Part shown: one piece after another, positions 1-13,827 of the stretch | Position numbering within the stretch: position 1 is the stretch's first letter | Layout: each line of letters begins with the position of its first letter | From: Elysia crispata | Taxonomy: Eukaryota; Mollusca; Gastropoda; Plakobranchidae | Length of the DNA stretch: 64,000 nucleotides | Direction of reading: 5' to 3' | Assembly (NCBI GenBank): GCA_033675545.1 | Contig: JAWDGP010006782.1 | Coordinates: forward strand, 172,001-236,000 | Notes under the pieces: model-generated | The model's input: the letters and a program-made list of their open reading frames with translations, nothing else | The model's database searches: none | What the model was told of the DNA's origin: nothing | Program-made: the position numbers and the translations under genes

Positions 1-1240
1 GAGAGAGGTGTCCATCCTTTGTAGCAGTTTCGCGATTATTATTATAACTGTTCAAAGAACCAGGACCTTGGCATATTTAACTGTGCTTCATTCATTCACT
101 CAGAGAAACCTACTATCTCAACTGAAAGATCTTATCAGGCTGTTGCTATTAAGGTAAATAACCATTTAAGTCACAGGTGAGAGTGAGAGGCCCACTGTCT
201 TGCCAACCTGCACGAGATAAAAAGAGGAAATGGAGCATACAAAGAAGTATCATGACTGTCCGGATATCATACTCTAATCACCTTCCCCCCCCTTTCCATT
301 TTTCTTTATCTCCAACGTTACAACAAACTCGCCAGACTCTTTGAAATCCTATGGCCAGATGGAAAAGAAGATAAAAAAGAACAAGAAGAAAATAATATTA
401 AAAAATTTATTTATTCTTTGAGCCATACGCCTGTTAGAAGCTACAGGTCTCACAGTTTGTAACACGGCACTGTTTGTGTTGATATTTTATCTCCGTCTCT
501 AGCAGTATGTTTTATGTGTAGGCATATCACTTCGTTAGCATAAACGAAAATAAATAATAATCGTTTGCAAGTTGGACATGGTCCGAACTAATTTTTCCAC
601 TGAATCCTTAAAAACATCAGAATTTAAAACATTCAATTGTTTGACAAACATCGCTGGATGTCAAGAAATTATATGATACATCCGTCGCCCTTGTTTTAAT
701 ATATGTATGCATACATGAGGAGGCTTTTTCTCGTAAACTCATTGCGATGGATATTTGAGATTCAAAATAAACAGATCTAGTCCTTGAAGGAAACCTGAAT
801 AAAAAAAAGAAGAAAAAATAATTTTTTTTCAGCGAAAAGATTCGCCTGTACAGCCCGATCGACAGCATCCTACCCCCCCCCCCCCCCCTACCCTCCTCTC
901 CCCTCTCCCCTCCCATCACCAGTCTGATATTGGGATATTATTGTATAGGTGTATAGTGTCACAACTAGTCCTTGACCAAAAAAAAATCATGTTTATTATT
1001 CAAGTCATCAAATACGATTTCTCCCTCGAAGATATTTTATGATTGTCCTCTTGTCCTGTGGAGTTGTGGTGCTACTTCAAGCAGCGCAAATGGCCGGCGT
1101 TCACAACCAACAGTCAAATAGATTTTTATCAATAGACTCAAATGTATGAGTCAGCTTGAAATTACAAGAAAAAAAAATATTGCACATAAATCAGATGAGC
1201 AAAAAGATATAACGTGACACAATATTTGGAAGATAAATAG

Positions 1241-1348
<108 letters not shown>

Positions 1349-2999
1349 GAACTAAATAATAATATGCCGTATAAATCAATGTTCCCGTCTCTTGTTAAAC
1401 CACCCATAGATAAAGCGAGAAGAAAACAATTTTTCCAGGATAAATGAGCCGACAGAAGTAGTTCCAATATTATTTTTTTTTTATTATCATGACAATCGAT
1501 TTGTTTCCTGCTTTTGAATAAATCTTACACGATGAAGCCAATTGTTGCTCTAATATTGGATTTTATTGCCTCTTTAGACGCTTGTGGACATAAAAACAAG
1601 TTGCTATTCGATAAGGGACGCTTCATACCATCGTAAGAACATATAAAATCTCAATAAAACTCACCCTTTTTATGGATAATGCAGCTTGAAGAAATGTGAA
1701 ACTGTCATGAAACAGCTTGCATAAGAAGTGGGTCGCTGACAGCCCAGACGGTGCGACTTTATTGGTCTATCCTTAGCATTGACAGAGCGCAGTAAGACGA
1801 CAGCCATGTATACCTGAAGGACGCATCCAATATGTTTAGGTGGTTGACTTGAATCAATATAATGAACAAAAAACAGCAGCAACAACAACAACAATAACAA
1901 AAATCAGTGTACAGAAACCACATATAAATTTGCTTAATCCTCGCGACCTCGTGACCTTGTGACTGGCACGTGACTTCTCCCGGAGCCAGGCTGAAGCCGT
2001 GAGGAAGGTTGGAGCTATCGGACCGAAGATGAACGTCAGTACTCAGTGAGTGATGGCGGGCTTGATCTTGCAAGACGCTGAGTGACATTGTTTTGGAAAT
2101 GTTTCAGAAGACTCGGTAATGGAGTTGCGATGCAATATCACTAAACCATTGATGATTCATAATCATTCCTATGAACCGAAACTTTGGCAAAGCTCGCATT
2201 ATTCCATTTAGAAGAAAGAAAGGTCCGTTGTGAAATTAGCTCTTACAATTAAAAAAAAATAATTCTGTTTTTTTTTTTTTAATATTGTTCCTTAATTTTA
2301 GCCTGTTCTGGAAACTTTACACACAGTCAAATCAGCTCTTTATAAATTAAAAGAGTTTTCGACTTCAGCTGTGTTTTTATGGCATTTATTGTAATAAAAT
2401 CTCATACTTCATACCCCACACATATCACCCTTAAGAAAAAAACCACAAGCAAACCGATTGTGCTCCACGACCTCGATTATTATGCAACCGCAAGAGTCCA
2501 CAGATCCAAATACTCCCAACAATAGACAGAAGCATGGGTGTGACAGAATTTACCCTAATGACATTACAGTTGTCACCCTGGGCTACAAGGTGTGGGATTT
2601 TATAATATTACTGTTTCTCTTAAGACAAACACAGACCGAGGCGCGGAAAAAAATGGAGCTGTCCTCAAATGAATTATGACACAAGAAAATGTTCTTTAAT
2701 ATTGATTCGAGCTAGCAGAGTTGTTGTGACGTTGCCACTAGGGGAGCGTGTGGGGGTTGGGGGGGGGGGGGCATAAATATTTTTGACGTCCCCCAAACTT
2801 TCCCAAACAATGCGGGAAACATGTTTCCCACAGTCGTCGATATTTCTATTCATAGATCTGAAAGTTGTTTCAGCCCTCACTGGTAACATTCTAAAGGGAC
2901 ACTTAGCTTGTAAAACAAACAAAAAAGTTAACCTGGAAAGAATCAATGTTGACTTAGCATGTCAAGTTTAGTGACATTCCATAGCACGATCACACACAC

Positions 3000-3002
<3 letters not shown>

Positions 3003-3057
<55 letters not shown>

Positions 3058-3079
3058 CCCCCCCCCCCCCTTTTTTTTT
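3003..3079. repeat. (CT)n followed by C and T homopolymer runs
   Basis: About 26 CT units run directly into a C run and then a T run, giving a pure pyrimidine strand of over 70 bp. Confidence 0.95.
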
Positions 3080-4328
3080 GTTGCCGCGATTCAGGAGATG
3101 ACAAGAGTTAGGCAAGATAAAGTAGATATAATAAAATTGAAGTGGGCCTGGGAAATAAACATTGTGCGTGTAATAAAACAAAGATCAGTTTTTTTCAAAG
3201 TGGAATTCTTCCTCTAGGCGAGGAACTTTGTAAGTAAGTGTAGACTTTGATACAAACACGAGATGGTGAAGGAAAAAAATGTGAAGTTTGGCAAAAAAAA
3301 AAAAAATGTATAAATCTAGTCGTCCGTCTTATCTATTCCATTTTCTCCGCACCCTCACAAGAAAAAATTCTTCATTTTATTATGCAAGAACGACAGGCCA
3401 ATATTGTTTGACGATACGATCTTAACATTCGAGGCAACTCAGTCCAGTTGTGTACAGCCCTAAAGGCATAACGACGTAGAGAAATTTTTATTTCAATCGT
3501 AAAAATGTTGGCAAAACGCAATCTCAGAACAATTCTCTCTTTGACAAGACACGAATCGATTTACTGCGTTGACACAGTACAATTTTAAGTCATACTGATG
3601 CTTGACATGATAATAAGTAAACAGCCTTAAGTTACCATGAGTAGATATGGTTTTTTACTCAAAAAAGTATCTTTCTGTACTATTTTCATACATGTGGTAC
3701 ATCGTTTTGTTTTGTTTTTCGTTATTTTAGTCTGCACGAACGATGAGATTTTAGAAAATATTTTAAAGTTTGTGTAATAAATAGTTTGACTTTAATGGGG
3801 TGAGACTCGGGGAGGGGAAGCAAGAAAGACAGAGGGAAGGACAGAGAAAGAAAAAGTAGAAAGAGGCAGAGCAAGTAAGGGAATATAGGGTTGTTTGAGA
3901 GTATCAGGGAGATATTAACAGAGACGAGGTATTATGAAACAGGCAGAAATATATGAAGACTGTGCACGTGAGAAAAGAAAAGATGTAAAATAGGGGTTGG
4001 GGATAAATTTAGAATAACCCAGCCTTGACATCCTGGAACGCTTAGGAGGCCCTCGAGTTCTATCCGGTTCAATTACTAAAACCAAATGATCAAAAAAACA
4101 ACATAAAGTTATATCGAAAGCGACAGAAACGTTGAAGAGCTTCCTGTTTCTGAGAACTACTAAAAATTTCGTCACTTGTACTAATACTAATATTGTATGA
4201 GTAGCTCAATGGCGTTCCACGCGTCTCAGTGATGCAAAGTGCGACTGCCGCGAAGGTATTCAGGTTATAATTAGCACCAACGAGAACAACGTGCGTAGGC
4301 CGCGGGTGCAGGCAATCCCTGCCTCGAG

Positions 4329-4335
4329 TGAGTCA
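4329..4335 (+). promoter_or_regulatory. AP-1-like site TGAGTCA
   Basis: A perfect TGAGTCA lies about 110 bp upstream of the proposed transcription start of the VWA gene, between two CTCGAG palindromes (4323-4328 and 4355-4360). The match is exact, but a heptamer occurs by chance every few kilobases, so only its position argues for function. Confidence 0.35.
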
Positions 4336-4412
4336 ACAGGGCTAGTGGACCAGTCTCGAGGACTTCGGGCTCTCTTTATAAACCTGGGGCGGCCGACCCT
4401 TCACGCGAAGCA

Positions 4413-4447
4413 TATAAAGAGCTCGCGAGAGCCTAGTGGTTCAGACT
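4413..4447 (+). promoter_or_regulatory. TATA box plus initiator of the VWA gene
   Basis: TATAAA at 4413-4418 is followed 30 bp later by TCAGACT at 4441-4447, an initiator-like element whose A (4443) would be +1. The spacing is canonical for TATA/Inr promoters. A second TATAAA-like sequence at about 4376-4381 has no obvious initiator. The nearest downstream start codon with Kozak context and a signal peptide is at 4719. A GTAAGT at 4515-4520 could be a donor of a 5' UTR intron, but no good acceptor is seen before the ATG, so the leader is probably contiguous. Confidence 0.65.
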
Positions 4448-4718
4448 AGCACACAACTTCAATATATTCAAGACAGCTTTTGTTTTTAGTGACTTCTAAC
4501 GAACCAACCTAGGAGTAAGTTGATCATAATCTGCTTATTCATAAAGGGAGGAAACTTAAAATCAAAAAAAGGTGACATAACTACACGCATTGAAAGAAAA
4601 AAAAAAGGTACAGCAAGAGTTGATAAACACACCGTAAGGAGAGAGTTGCTTGTTTCCCGCACACCGATCGCTGATTGTGTCCTTTCTTGATATTTTGTGA
4701 CGTATCTCGGCTGTCACC

Positions 4719-4754
4719 ATGAGGAAGTATTACAGCACGCTCTTGATGCTCTTG
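4719..4754 (+). CDS. VWA gene exon 1 (coding part)
   Basis: ATG in TCACCATGA context, 12 codons (MRKYYSTLLMLL), then the donor GTAAGT; phase 0. This is the first half of the signal peptide. Confidence 0.82.
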
Positions 4755-4983
4755 GTAAGTTGTCGCAAGTTCTTCATTTTGTTTCTGTTATTCTTTTCCC
4801 CATTTTTCTCATTAATAGCATTCTGAATATCAACATTTATTTTCGTCATTCTTCTTCTTCTTCTTCTTCTTCTTCTTCTTCTTCTTCTTCTTCTTCTTCT
4901 TCTTCTTCTTCTTCTTCTTCTTCTTCTTCTTCTTCTTCTTCTTCTTCTTCTTCTTCTCCTTCTTCTCTTCTCCTTCTTCTCTT

Positions 4984-5078
<95 letters not shown>

Positions 5079-5098
5079 GCTTCAGCTGATGCTGCGGA

Positions 5099-5169
<71 letters not shown>

Positions 5170-5270
5170 TTACTACTATTACTACTACTACATTGTACTT
5201 CTACTACTACTACTACTACTACTACTATTACTACTACTACTACTACTACTACTACTACCCTTACACCACC

Positions 5271-5350
<80 letters not shown>

Positions 5351-5363
5351 GACTACTACTACG

Positions 5364-5434
<71 letters not shown>

Positions 5435-5542
5435 GACGACGACGACGACGACGACGACGAGGAGGAGGAGGAGAAGAAGAAAAAGAAAGCAAAAAAGAAA
5501 GAAAGGAAGGAAGGAGAAAAACAATAATATAATAATAATAAC

Positions 5543-5620
<78 letters not shown>

Positions 5621-5685
5621 AAGAAGAAGAAGAAGAAGAAAGGAAGGAAGGAGAAAAACAATAATATAATAATAATAATAATAAC

Positions 5686-5776
<91 letters not shown>

Positions 5777-8700
5777 TCCATCTCTATAGCGAATGTCCAT
5801 GACAAAGCATGCTTAATGCACTTTGCCATCGAATAAGAGGAACCCATTATAGTTGAGGACATTTTTTTAAAGTTTCTTTTACACCAGTGAAACATTGCTA
5901 AGCTTTAAAGCATTCTTTAAATGACATGAATCTTGATAGAAATTTGACCAATATCCAGCTCAAACTCTTACACGCATTCTTTACCATGACATGAATCGTG
6001 ATAGAATTTTGACTAATACCCAGATCAAACTCTTACACGCATTCTTTACCATGACATGAATCGTGATAGAATTTTGACTAATACCCAGATCAAACTCTTA
6101 CACGCATTCTTTACCATGACATGAATCGTGATAGAATTTTGACTAATACCCAGATCAAACTCTTACACGCATTCTTTACCCAGCTTACGTTCCAGTCGAA
6201 GGAAACTTTGTACAACGTGATTAAAATATTATCTCTGATCCTAAAATCTCTCTTTCTCTATATGTATCCCTCCTTCTTTATCTCACTCTTAAAATCTCAG
6301 CTCTCTCTGAATCACTCTCTTCCCTAACTCCGCTTTCCTGTCAACTTTATTTATTTTCTATCTGCCTGCTTGTGTGTTGTTAAAAAAAACCTGACGTAAG
6401 CTAGCCGTCATATCACCAGTATTGAATGGGATAACATTACAACAAACCCCTCCAATAAAAACTTCCAATAAAAAGTAGCGTCTCTCAGTATTACTGTTTT
6501 CATACCTTCTAAATCCACCACCTCTAGATATATTTTTGTAAAACTGATCTTTTCAGAAATTCGGTAGACCAAATTCTTCTCATTACTGTGAGGTAATCAC
6601 GTTGTATAGTATTGTGGCGTGGGTCGCCAGATTCATCTGGTTTTTTCTAGTCTTCAAACAACTGAGCGGCTAAATCCGTGATTTTTAATTCCTCCTCGAG
6701 ATTTCAGGATGTGTTTTTTTCCCTGCTCTTGAAAATTATCCAATTATCTGTGCGCATCATTTTGTTTTGCTACACCGATTTTCTTCCTCACCAGGACATT
6801 TACACTTTATCTCTTTGATGTAGTCATGCCTGAAGTGGTTACTTTCATCCTTCAGGCAAATTAACGCAATGCCCCTCCCTATGACAGTATTAGTGATACT
6901 TATAATACTAATAAAAGTACTTCAGCTTTTTGGATAACAAGCAACCAAATCGAGGTCAGTCCCATCCCTGTAGTTGACAGGTCAAACTACCCGAAATTTC
7001 CAAGCTGCGAAGGAACGTGGTCGTTCCAGTTCTGCGCCGGACTCAAGAAAATTGTAAAATTCTTTCATCTTCTAGCACGTGACTTCTACAACAATGAATC
7101 TGGTTCTGGTCGAACGTCTCCCTAGCTGAACCACTGGTTTGCAAATATCAAGTGACCAATATTAGCATCATGGTTGATTTGTTAAAATGATTGATTGATT
7201 AATTAATTGAATGGGCTACTGATTTATTAATTGATGTAATGGAGTGATTTGACTAATCCATGATTGCTTTGATGACTGGTCGACCGATTGATTGCATGAT
7301 TTAGCTTCTCCAAAATACCATCTGTTAAGGCTAATTTGTGCATATCAATTAGATTACCATTTAGCATACCAAAATTTATCCTAAAAGTGTGGCCTTAATA
7401 TTGCCCAAAGATGATTTAAATTTCTAGCTGTTGACGATTTCCTCTAGCTCTAATACTATGTCTTTCCGTAAGTCCTCGAAGTTCCACGTTAAAAATCTCA
7501 CTATGACAGAAGATAGGCAGTCTCCATGTCCTGTGGCCACCGTCGCTCCTTTCTCCAGCTAGCTCTAATACTATGTCTTTCCGTAAGTCCTCGAAGTTCC
7601 ATGTTAAAATCTCGCTATGACAGGTGATAGGTGGTCGCTATGTCCTGTGACCACCGAAGCTAGTTCCTTCTGTTTTTGGAGCGAAAACTCTTCAGATAAA
7701 TACTTCCACGAAGCAGTGGAAGATCAACGGGCATAAAAATCATCCTAATTAAACAATTTTGACCGGGTCCACATGAAAATGTGCGAAGTTTCTTTTTCCT
7801 AGAATCATTTGGCAGTGAAAAAAGTATTAGTTTCATGGAGATGAAAAGTGAAAGGTAAGAGATGGTTCCAAACAACCGGGTGACATAATTGGTCAGGTTT
7901 TGCTTCAAATTCGAGAAGATCGTACGTCAGGGCAATCGACCAGTGTAAATTTATCTCGGGCACGCTTCTTGATGATCCGACAAAAACCTTCGAGAGCGGC
8001 GCTCTTCAAAATGATTCTTACTCTCACTAGTTCATTCTTTATTTGGACCAATTTGAGCATCACTCTATAAGCTTGATTTTTACAAACTACGCGACCTAGC
8101 TACTTTTGCATTGACTTATTTTATCATAAATCGTCTTCCATGCGATTTGCCTTGAATGTAATGACAATTGCAATATTCTAATATTTTTTTTACTTCAAGG
8201 AACCCAACTTGACGTCATTAACAGTTTTTATTTTTTATTAAATTGAAAAAAATTTTTTTTGGGGTCCACATAAAACCACGGGCAGCTCAACTCCCCTCTC
8301 ACCCAGCCCATTCTCCCCCAAAACACACACTCTCCTCTACTGCTTCATGATTAACATTGTCTCACAGAATCACCTGCAAAAAGTAGTACACCTTTGTGGG
8401 AAAAATCGTTGTTCAACATTATACGTAAAAAAAGAGAATGATCTCCAGCAGTATAAGTAGACAATTACCAATTTCATATCCCCCCAACCCCTCTCTCTCT
8501 CTCTTTCGTTCAGGTATGTGTAACAGCCGGTTGTGAAGCAGCAGGTAAGAAGATTTTTATTTCTTCTTCTTCTTCTTCTTCTTCTTCTTCTTCTTCTTCT
8601 TCTTCTTCTTCTTCTTCTTCTTCTTCTTCTTCTTCTTCTTCTTCTTCTTCTTCTTCTTCTTCTTCTTCTTCTTCTTCTTCTTCTTCTTCTTCTTCTTCTT

Positions 8701-8850
8701 CTTCTTCTTCTTCTTCTTCTTCTTCTTCTTCTTCTTCCTCTTCCTCTTCCTCTTCCTCTTCTTCTTCTTCTTCTTCTTCTTCTTCTTCTTCTTCTTCTTC
8801 TTCTTCTTCTTCTTCTTCTTCTTCTTCTTCTTCTTCTTCTTCTTCTTCTT

Positions 8851-8881
<31 letters not shown>

Positions 8882-11800
8882 TTTTCCTCTTTCCCCTCCT
8901 GTAAGCTTTAGTTTTTTTTTATTGGGAGGCAATTGGCTTAGTTTAGTGCATGTTTGGTATTCTTTAACTTCTCTTCCAGCGTCGGTTCTGAGGACGACGT
9001 GGTTTGTTTATGTATGATTTATAGTAATGTACGTATATGAACACATTAGGAAACTATTTTCAACAAATATGATTTCTTTCAAGCAAAACTTCACGTGGAA
9101 TATAGAACGAGGTACACTTTAAAAAAAATTAGATTTCAATAGGGCTCGTATCTTGATGCTATGTAAAAAAGATCGCTCCAGTCCTGTTTTTATTTCTTTT
9201 ATCTTCAGCACATTTCAGGCTCTCTATCTCCATGGCTCTTTTTACCTTGCTTTGTTTGCTTTTTTTAAATCTCAGTTCTGCAAATGAATTTTTTCTAACT
9301 CGGGGCATTTTTTTTTATCAAATCCTTTCCAGACTATCTGTGCCTTCTATGACTACAGGTTCATCTTAAAAATCCTTTTTTTTTTACTTGTTTTGAAACT
9401 TCCTTCTCTGATCAACGAAAGACAAAAAAAATTTCTGAGACATTTTATTGAATATGAAATCGATCTATAAAATCAATACCAAATAGACCTGGGCCTGTTC
9501 AAGGTCACTTTCTTGATCCCTGAGAAGATTGAAAACAATGCATTTTCAATACAGTTCTAGCTCTTTATCTACCATCCTGTTCAAAATATTGTTTCTGATA
9601 AACCGAGGCTTATTAACATCTCCAACAATGGACTGCATTCTTGACAAAATCTGTTTTCAGATATAATGTTTACCCCTGATCTAATAAAACGGTCGCGGTA
9701 TTTCTTAACATTAGGTAATTATTGAAGAGAAAGTTGAGTGTTCCTGTAACTGACCATAATGGTGTGGTCGACATCTAGAAACAACACCTCCACCATCAGT
9801 TTTAACTGTGCTAACTTGCCAATCACTTTCAAATATTCCACTTTTTTCACGTCTATAAGTTTATCAAATACCCAAAGTTAATTGTTCAAGTCATGAAATT
9901 GATTTGTGAGATTTTTTAATCGTGTTCTGGTACTTAAAACTGTTTGGATCGAAAGAGAGACTTGATAGCAGAAATTGACTGACAATGCATTACCTGAGAA
10001 ATAGTATTTTAGAGTGCATCTACCTGTGCATAGAGCAGAACAGTAGATGTAAACCGAAATCGATTACTTCATAGGTTTGACGCCATAATAACTTCAAAAC
10101 AAATTTTACAATACACGCACAAAGAGTTTTTGGACAACATGCCAAATGATATATTTTTGTGACAACCCAAAAGTATGATTCCATCAGTTTAATAGTACTT
10201 TGGTGATGGTTCTCTTGGTAATGTCGCAATGGATTTGATATCTCCACATTTGGCCTCACGCATGTTGAGCATTTAAACATCTTTACCCACAATAATATAA
10301 AAATCTATTGAGAATAGGTCTGGATTTGTCCACAATTTACAAGAATGAGAAAAGAGAAGTAATTTTGTTCTGTCTGGTGTGACAAACTCAACGCCCGAAG
10401 CGAACCTTCATTCTTAAGCCTCTGTTTATATTTTCTATTTGAGAACTTCATTACCAACGCTTCAGTTTGGACTACTTAAACAGATTCACAACTTTTTCTC
10501 AGAAAGCATGCTTATCAGCTTAATCGCTTTTTGGTCAGCCTAGGAAAACACTATAATTGATTGCTTCATAATTATGTTTGGACAAAAATATAGACAGAGC
10601 CGAAAAGGAAAAACTAGTACAAGTAGGACAGGTATGAGTTGGAAGTTGTTGATTTAACAATCTTAGTAAAAACAATCGTCGGATACTTTAAATATGTGCC
10701 GGAAGTGCCAAATACAAAATCTTTTGGTCCTTTAATGGCTCTGATAAGGCTCAGGTCTAAAAATATTTTCTATTGCTACTGACAGAGTTCTCACCGTTCG
10801 TGTAAGTTTTTGTAAATAGTCTTTCCTGGATATCAAGTGCAGTGAAATCAACTTCCTCCAATATTAACGGACAATCCTCGCGTTTTTCATCGAACCGGAT
10901 CATCAGTTGGGAGAACGTACCAGTGACTGCCTGGCACAGCAATGGGATTTCTCGTCAAGCTGAGCGCACAATAGAACCACCCTGGCACTTTAATTTTGAC
11001 TTTGCCAGGTTCACCACGTGCATCTCCGCCAAATAAACTAACTGGACGTGATTTATCTTCAGGCTTAGGCGATCGACAACCTTTGTTTAGAGTATTATTA
11101 TGGCCAAATGATGATTCGACCTGGATAAAATAGAAATTAAAAAAAGCGAGAACAGCTTTTTCCAGTAGCTCAACAGATCACGTATTGTCATAAACTCGGA
11201 TCCTACCGACTTTAGTTGATCCGGGTACTGACCGAAGCATCTTCAGTACGTCATTCCATCTGATGACCTAGCAAAAAAAATGTCATGACGTCGCGTCCTT
11301 GAATAACGCAAAGTTAATATTTGTTTTTATAAGTTAAAGTTTATCGTCCAACAAGCCACTGCGATTATCGGCGACATAATTCTACTGACTGTCGAGGATG
11401 TTGCTCAGACTGAGTAAAATACGCAACTTGAGCAGAAGACTGTGATGGGTCAGAGGTGAAGAAGTTTGGCTCCTCTGGCCCTCATCTTATTTCAGAACTG
11501 TCCGTGACGTCACGATAGATTCCCTACTTCTGTTTGTAGGTTGAAAAAAATACGCCATTGCATACTGCGCCACTTGCATAGCTGTCCGCCCGTTTGACTT
11601 ATTTTTAACAGCAATTTAAAGACTGTTTAAAGAGAAACGCTCTACGATCCGTTAGTTTCTGACGTCACGAGATACATTTATCTCAACCGGACAATATTTA
11701 AATGACAGATCGTCAACAATCACGAACAATGCAAGACTCTGTTTTCTCCTCAGAAAAAGACAGATATCCCCAGTAATGAGTTTGACTTTGAATGCTCCTG

Positions 11801-12094
11801 CTGTGATTTAGAGCTAAGGCGGGATAACCCCGATAAATGAAGTAGTTAGCGACGAACACTCACTTGCGCTGAGTACAAGCATCGTTTTTAACTTGTCTAT
11901 TTCTAATTACACCTCTGGGTGCTTTTACGTTCTTAAATAAATGTTTCGTAGATTTTCTTCCTCGGGCATACTGCTTTGACGAAAGATATTACAGCCACTC
12001 CTTATGTATATGATTGTACTGATCCTAGTAAAACACAAGGTCAAACTTTATTCTTTCCCAATTTTCTATCTCTGTCTCTGTCTGTCTGTCTGTT

Positions 12095-12171
<77 letters not shown>

Positions 12172-13749
12172 CTCTCTCTTTCTCTCTCGTTATGATGTGA
12201 TCTGTGTTTCTGTCAATAAAGTCAGACAGGACTTATTTTGTTAGGCTGGCCATTGAAACAGCCTCTAAGTACGTGGATTTTTCCTTTACAACCTAAGTCT
12301 AGATTGTGCGTCACATGCGCCTGCTGGGAGGATTACGTAGATGATCTCTGCTTACTGAGAATTGATTGAAAGAAAATAAACACTAACCTGTCATGAGAGC
12401 TGGACATGTGGGTTAAAGAGAAATGGAGTCAAAGAGGAATAAAAATTTGATAATTAAATAAACAGAGAAAAGTACAAAATGATTCACAGCAAACATTAAT
12501 ACACTTACATGAACTATCACAAGTCCCAATCTTAGAGTATAGCTAGTGAGTCATTTCAAAAGTTATGCTGTTTTTACAATATTTGACAAGGGAGTTACAC
12601 CAAATACCTCAAGCAGCACAGGGCAGCATATGACAGAACGTAGAGAAACATTGAACAAAAAAATGAACTGCCCTCCGAGAAAAAAAGGAAAATAAAAGTT
12701 TTTGAAAACATTGTTTACCTGTGAACGTGTGGCGGTAACAACTCGAAAGGGAGAGAACACGTTAATATAGCAGACATAGAAGAAGAAGACCAAAGATGCA
12801 ATACAGACAGTTAAATTATAGCCTGAGAGAAGGAAGGTTTTTAATTTTTCATGGCACATCCTTAAAATCGATTCGCCAACATAAAGATACCATATGGTTT
12901 TATATTAGTGAGGACAACTGACAGCCGATTATAGCCAAAACAAGAGTCGAAATTACTGGTGATAATCGCTGATCACCATAGCAACGACAGTGTTCAACAT
13001 AGAAACGACTATGTGATCTGACCGACGCAATAACTCCAGGTCAGTACGACCAAACAGCTGGTGCTATTGTTTTTCAGAACTCTGAACTATGACAATCTCG
13101 AACTTTATTTCCTTTAGACCAGGAAAACTCTACTTGACAGCGAAATTAAGGAGAGCTGTGAAGTGAGATGGAAGCACGCGCTTGCCCTGGAATAATCCAA
13201 CAAAAAAAAAACAACCTACCAACAAACAATCGAGCACATTATTTTGTATGTGGGCATATTTTTATCTCTCTAACTCCAATCAGACTGCAACTGAACAGAG
13301 GGATGTGTAGGAGTGCTCTCTTGAGCCACTTGGAGCCTCTCTGTGGAAGACTTATATCTCTAAGATGAAAGAACAAGTTGCAACCTCTCAAAACAGCAAG
13401 TTGCACAACGGGAGGTGAAACAAGGTCAAAAGATTAATGCGATGGCTTTGCATAAGATGCAGTCGATATTTAAAAAAAAAAATCGTTCAACACAAAATGC
13501 ATTAGTCTTGCAGGAAAGTCGTTACAAGAGCGAAAACTACACTATTATTTTAATATATGAGCAGTGAGATAATGCCTTTAAGGTTTCATCCACTGTGATG
13601 TGTATCAGTTTTCTGACCTCGACCGAAAGACAGTGTATCTGTTGAAAGGGAGATGAAGAAAAAGGGAAAGTAACTAGGCGACTGAGAGTTCAGACAGGAA
13701 AAATACTCTCGATCAATCTGTCAGCCTCTTTGTTCGTCTTTTTTCATTC

Positions 13750-13827
<78 letters not shown>

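Noticed and set aside
4200-4260. tRNA-like start GTAGCTCAATGG
   Set aside because: No matching B box at tRNA distance; the segment is in the upstream region of the VWA promoter.
5082-5895. Long open frames of poly-Ser, Tyr, Thr, Leu and Ile
   Set aside because: Trinucleotide repeats lack stops in several frames. The region is intronic, between two verified exons.
8533-8904. Open frame of poly-Leu with an ATG
   Set aside because: TTC repeat read in one frame, intronic to the VWA gene.
10757-11036. Short overlapping open frames on both strands
   Set aside because: The minus strand looks faintly protein-like but is interrupted; no family or splice sites could be assigned.
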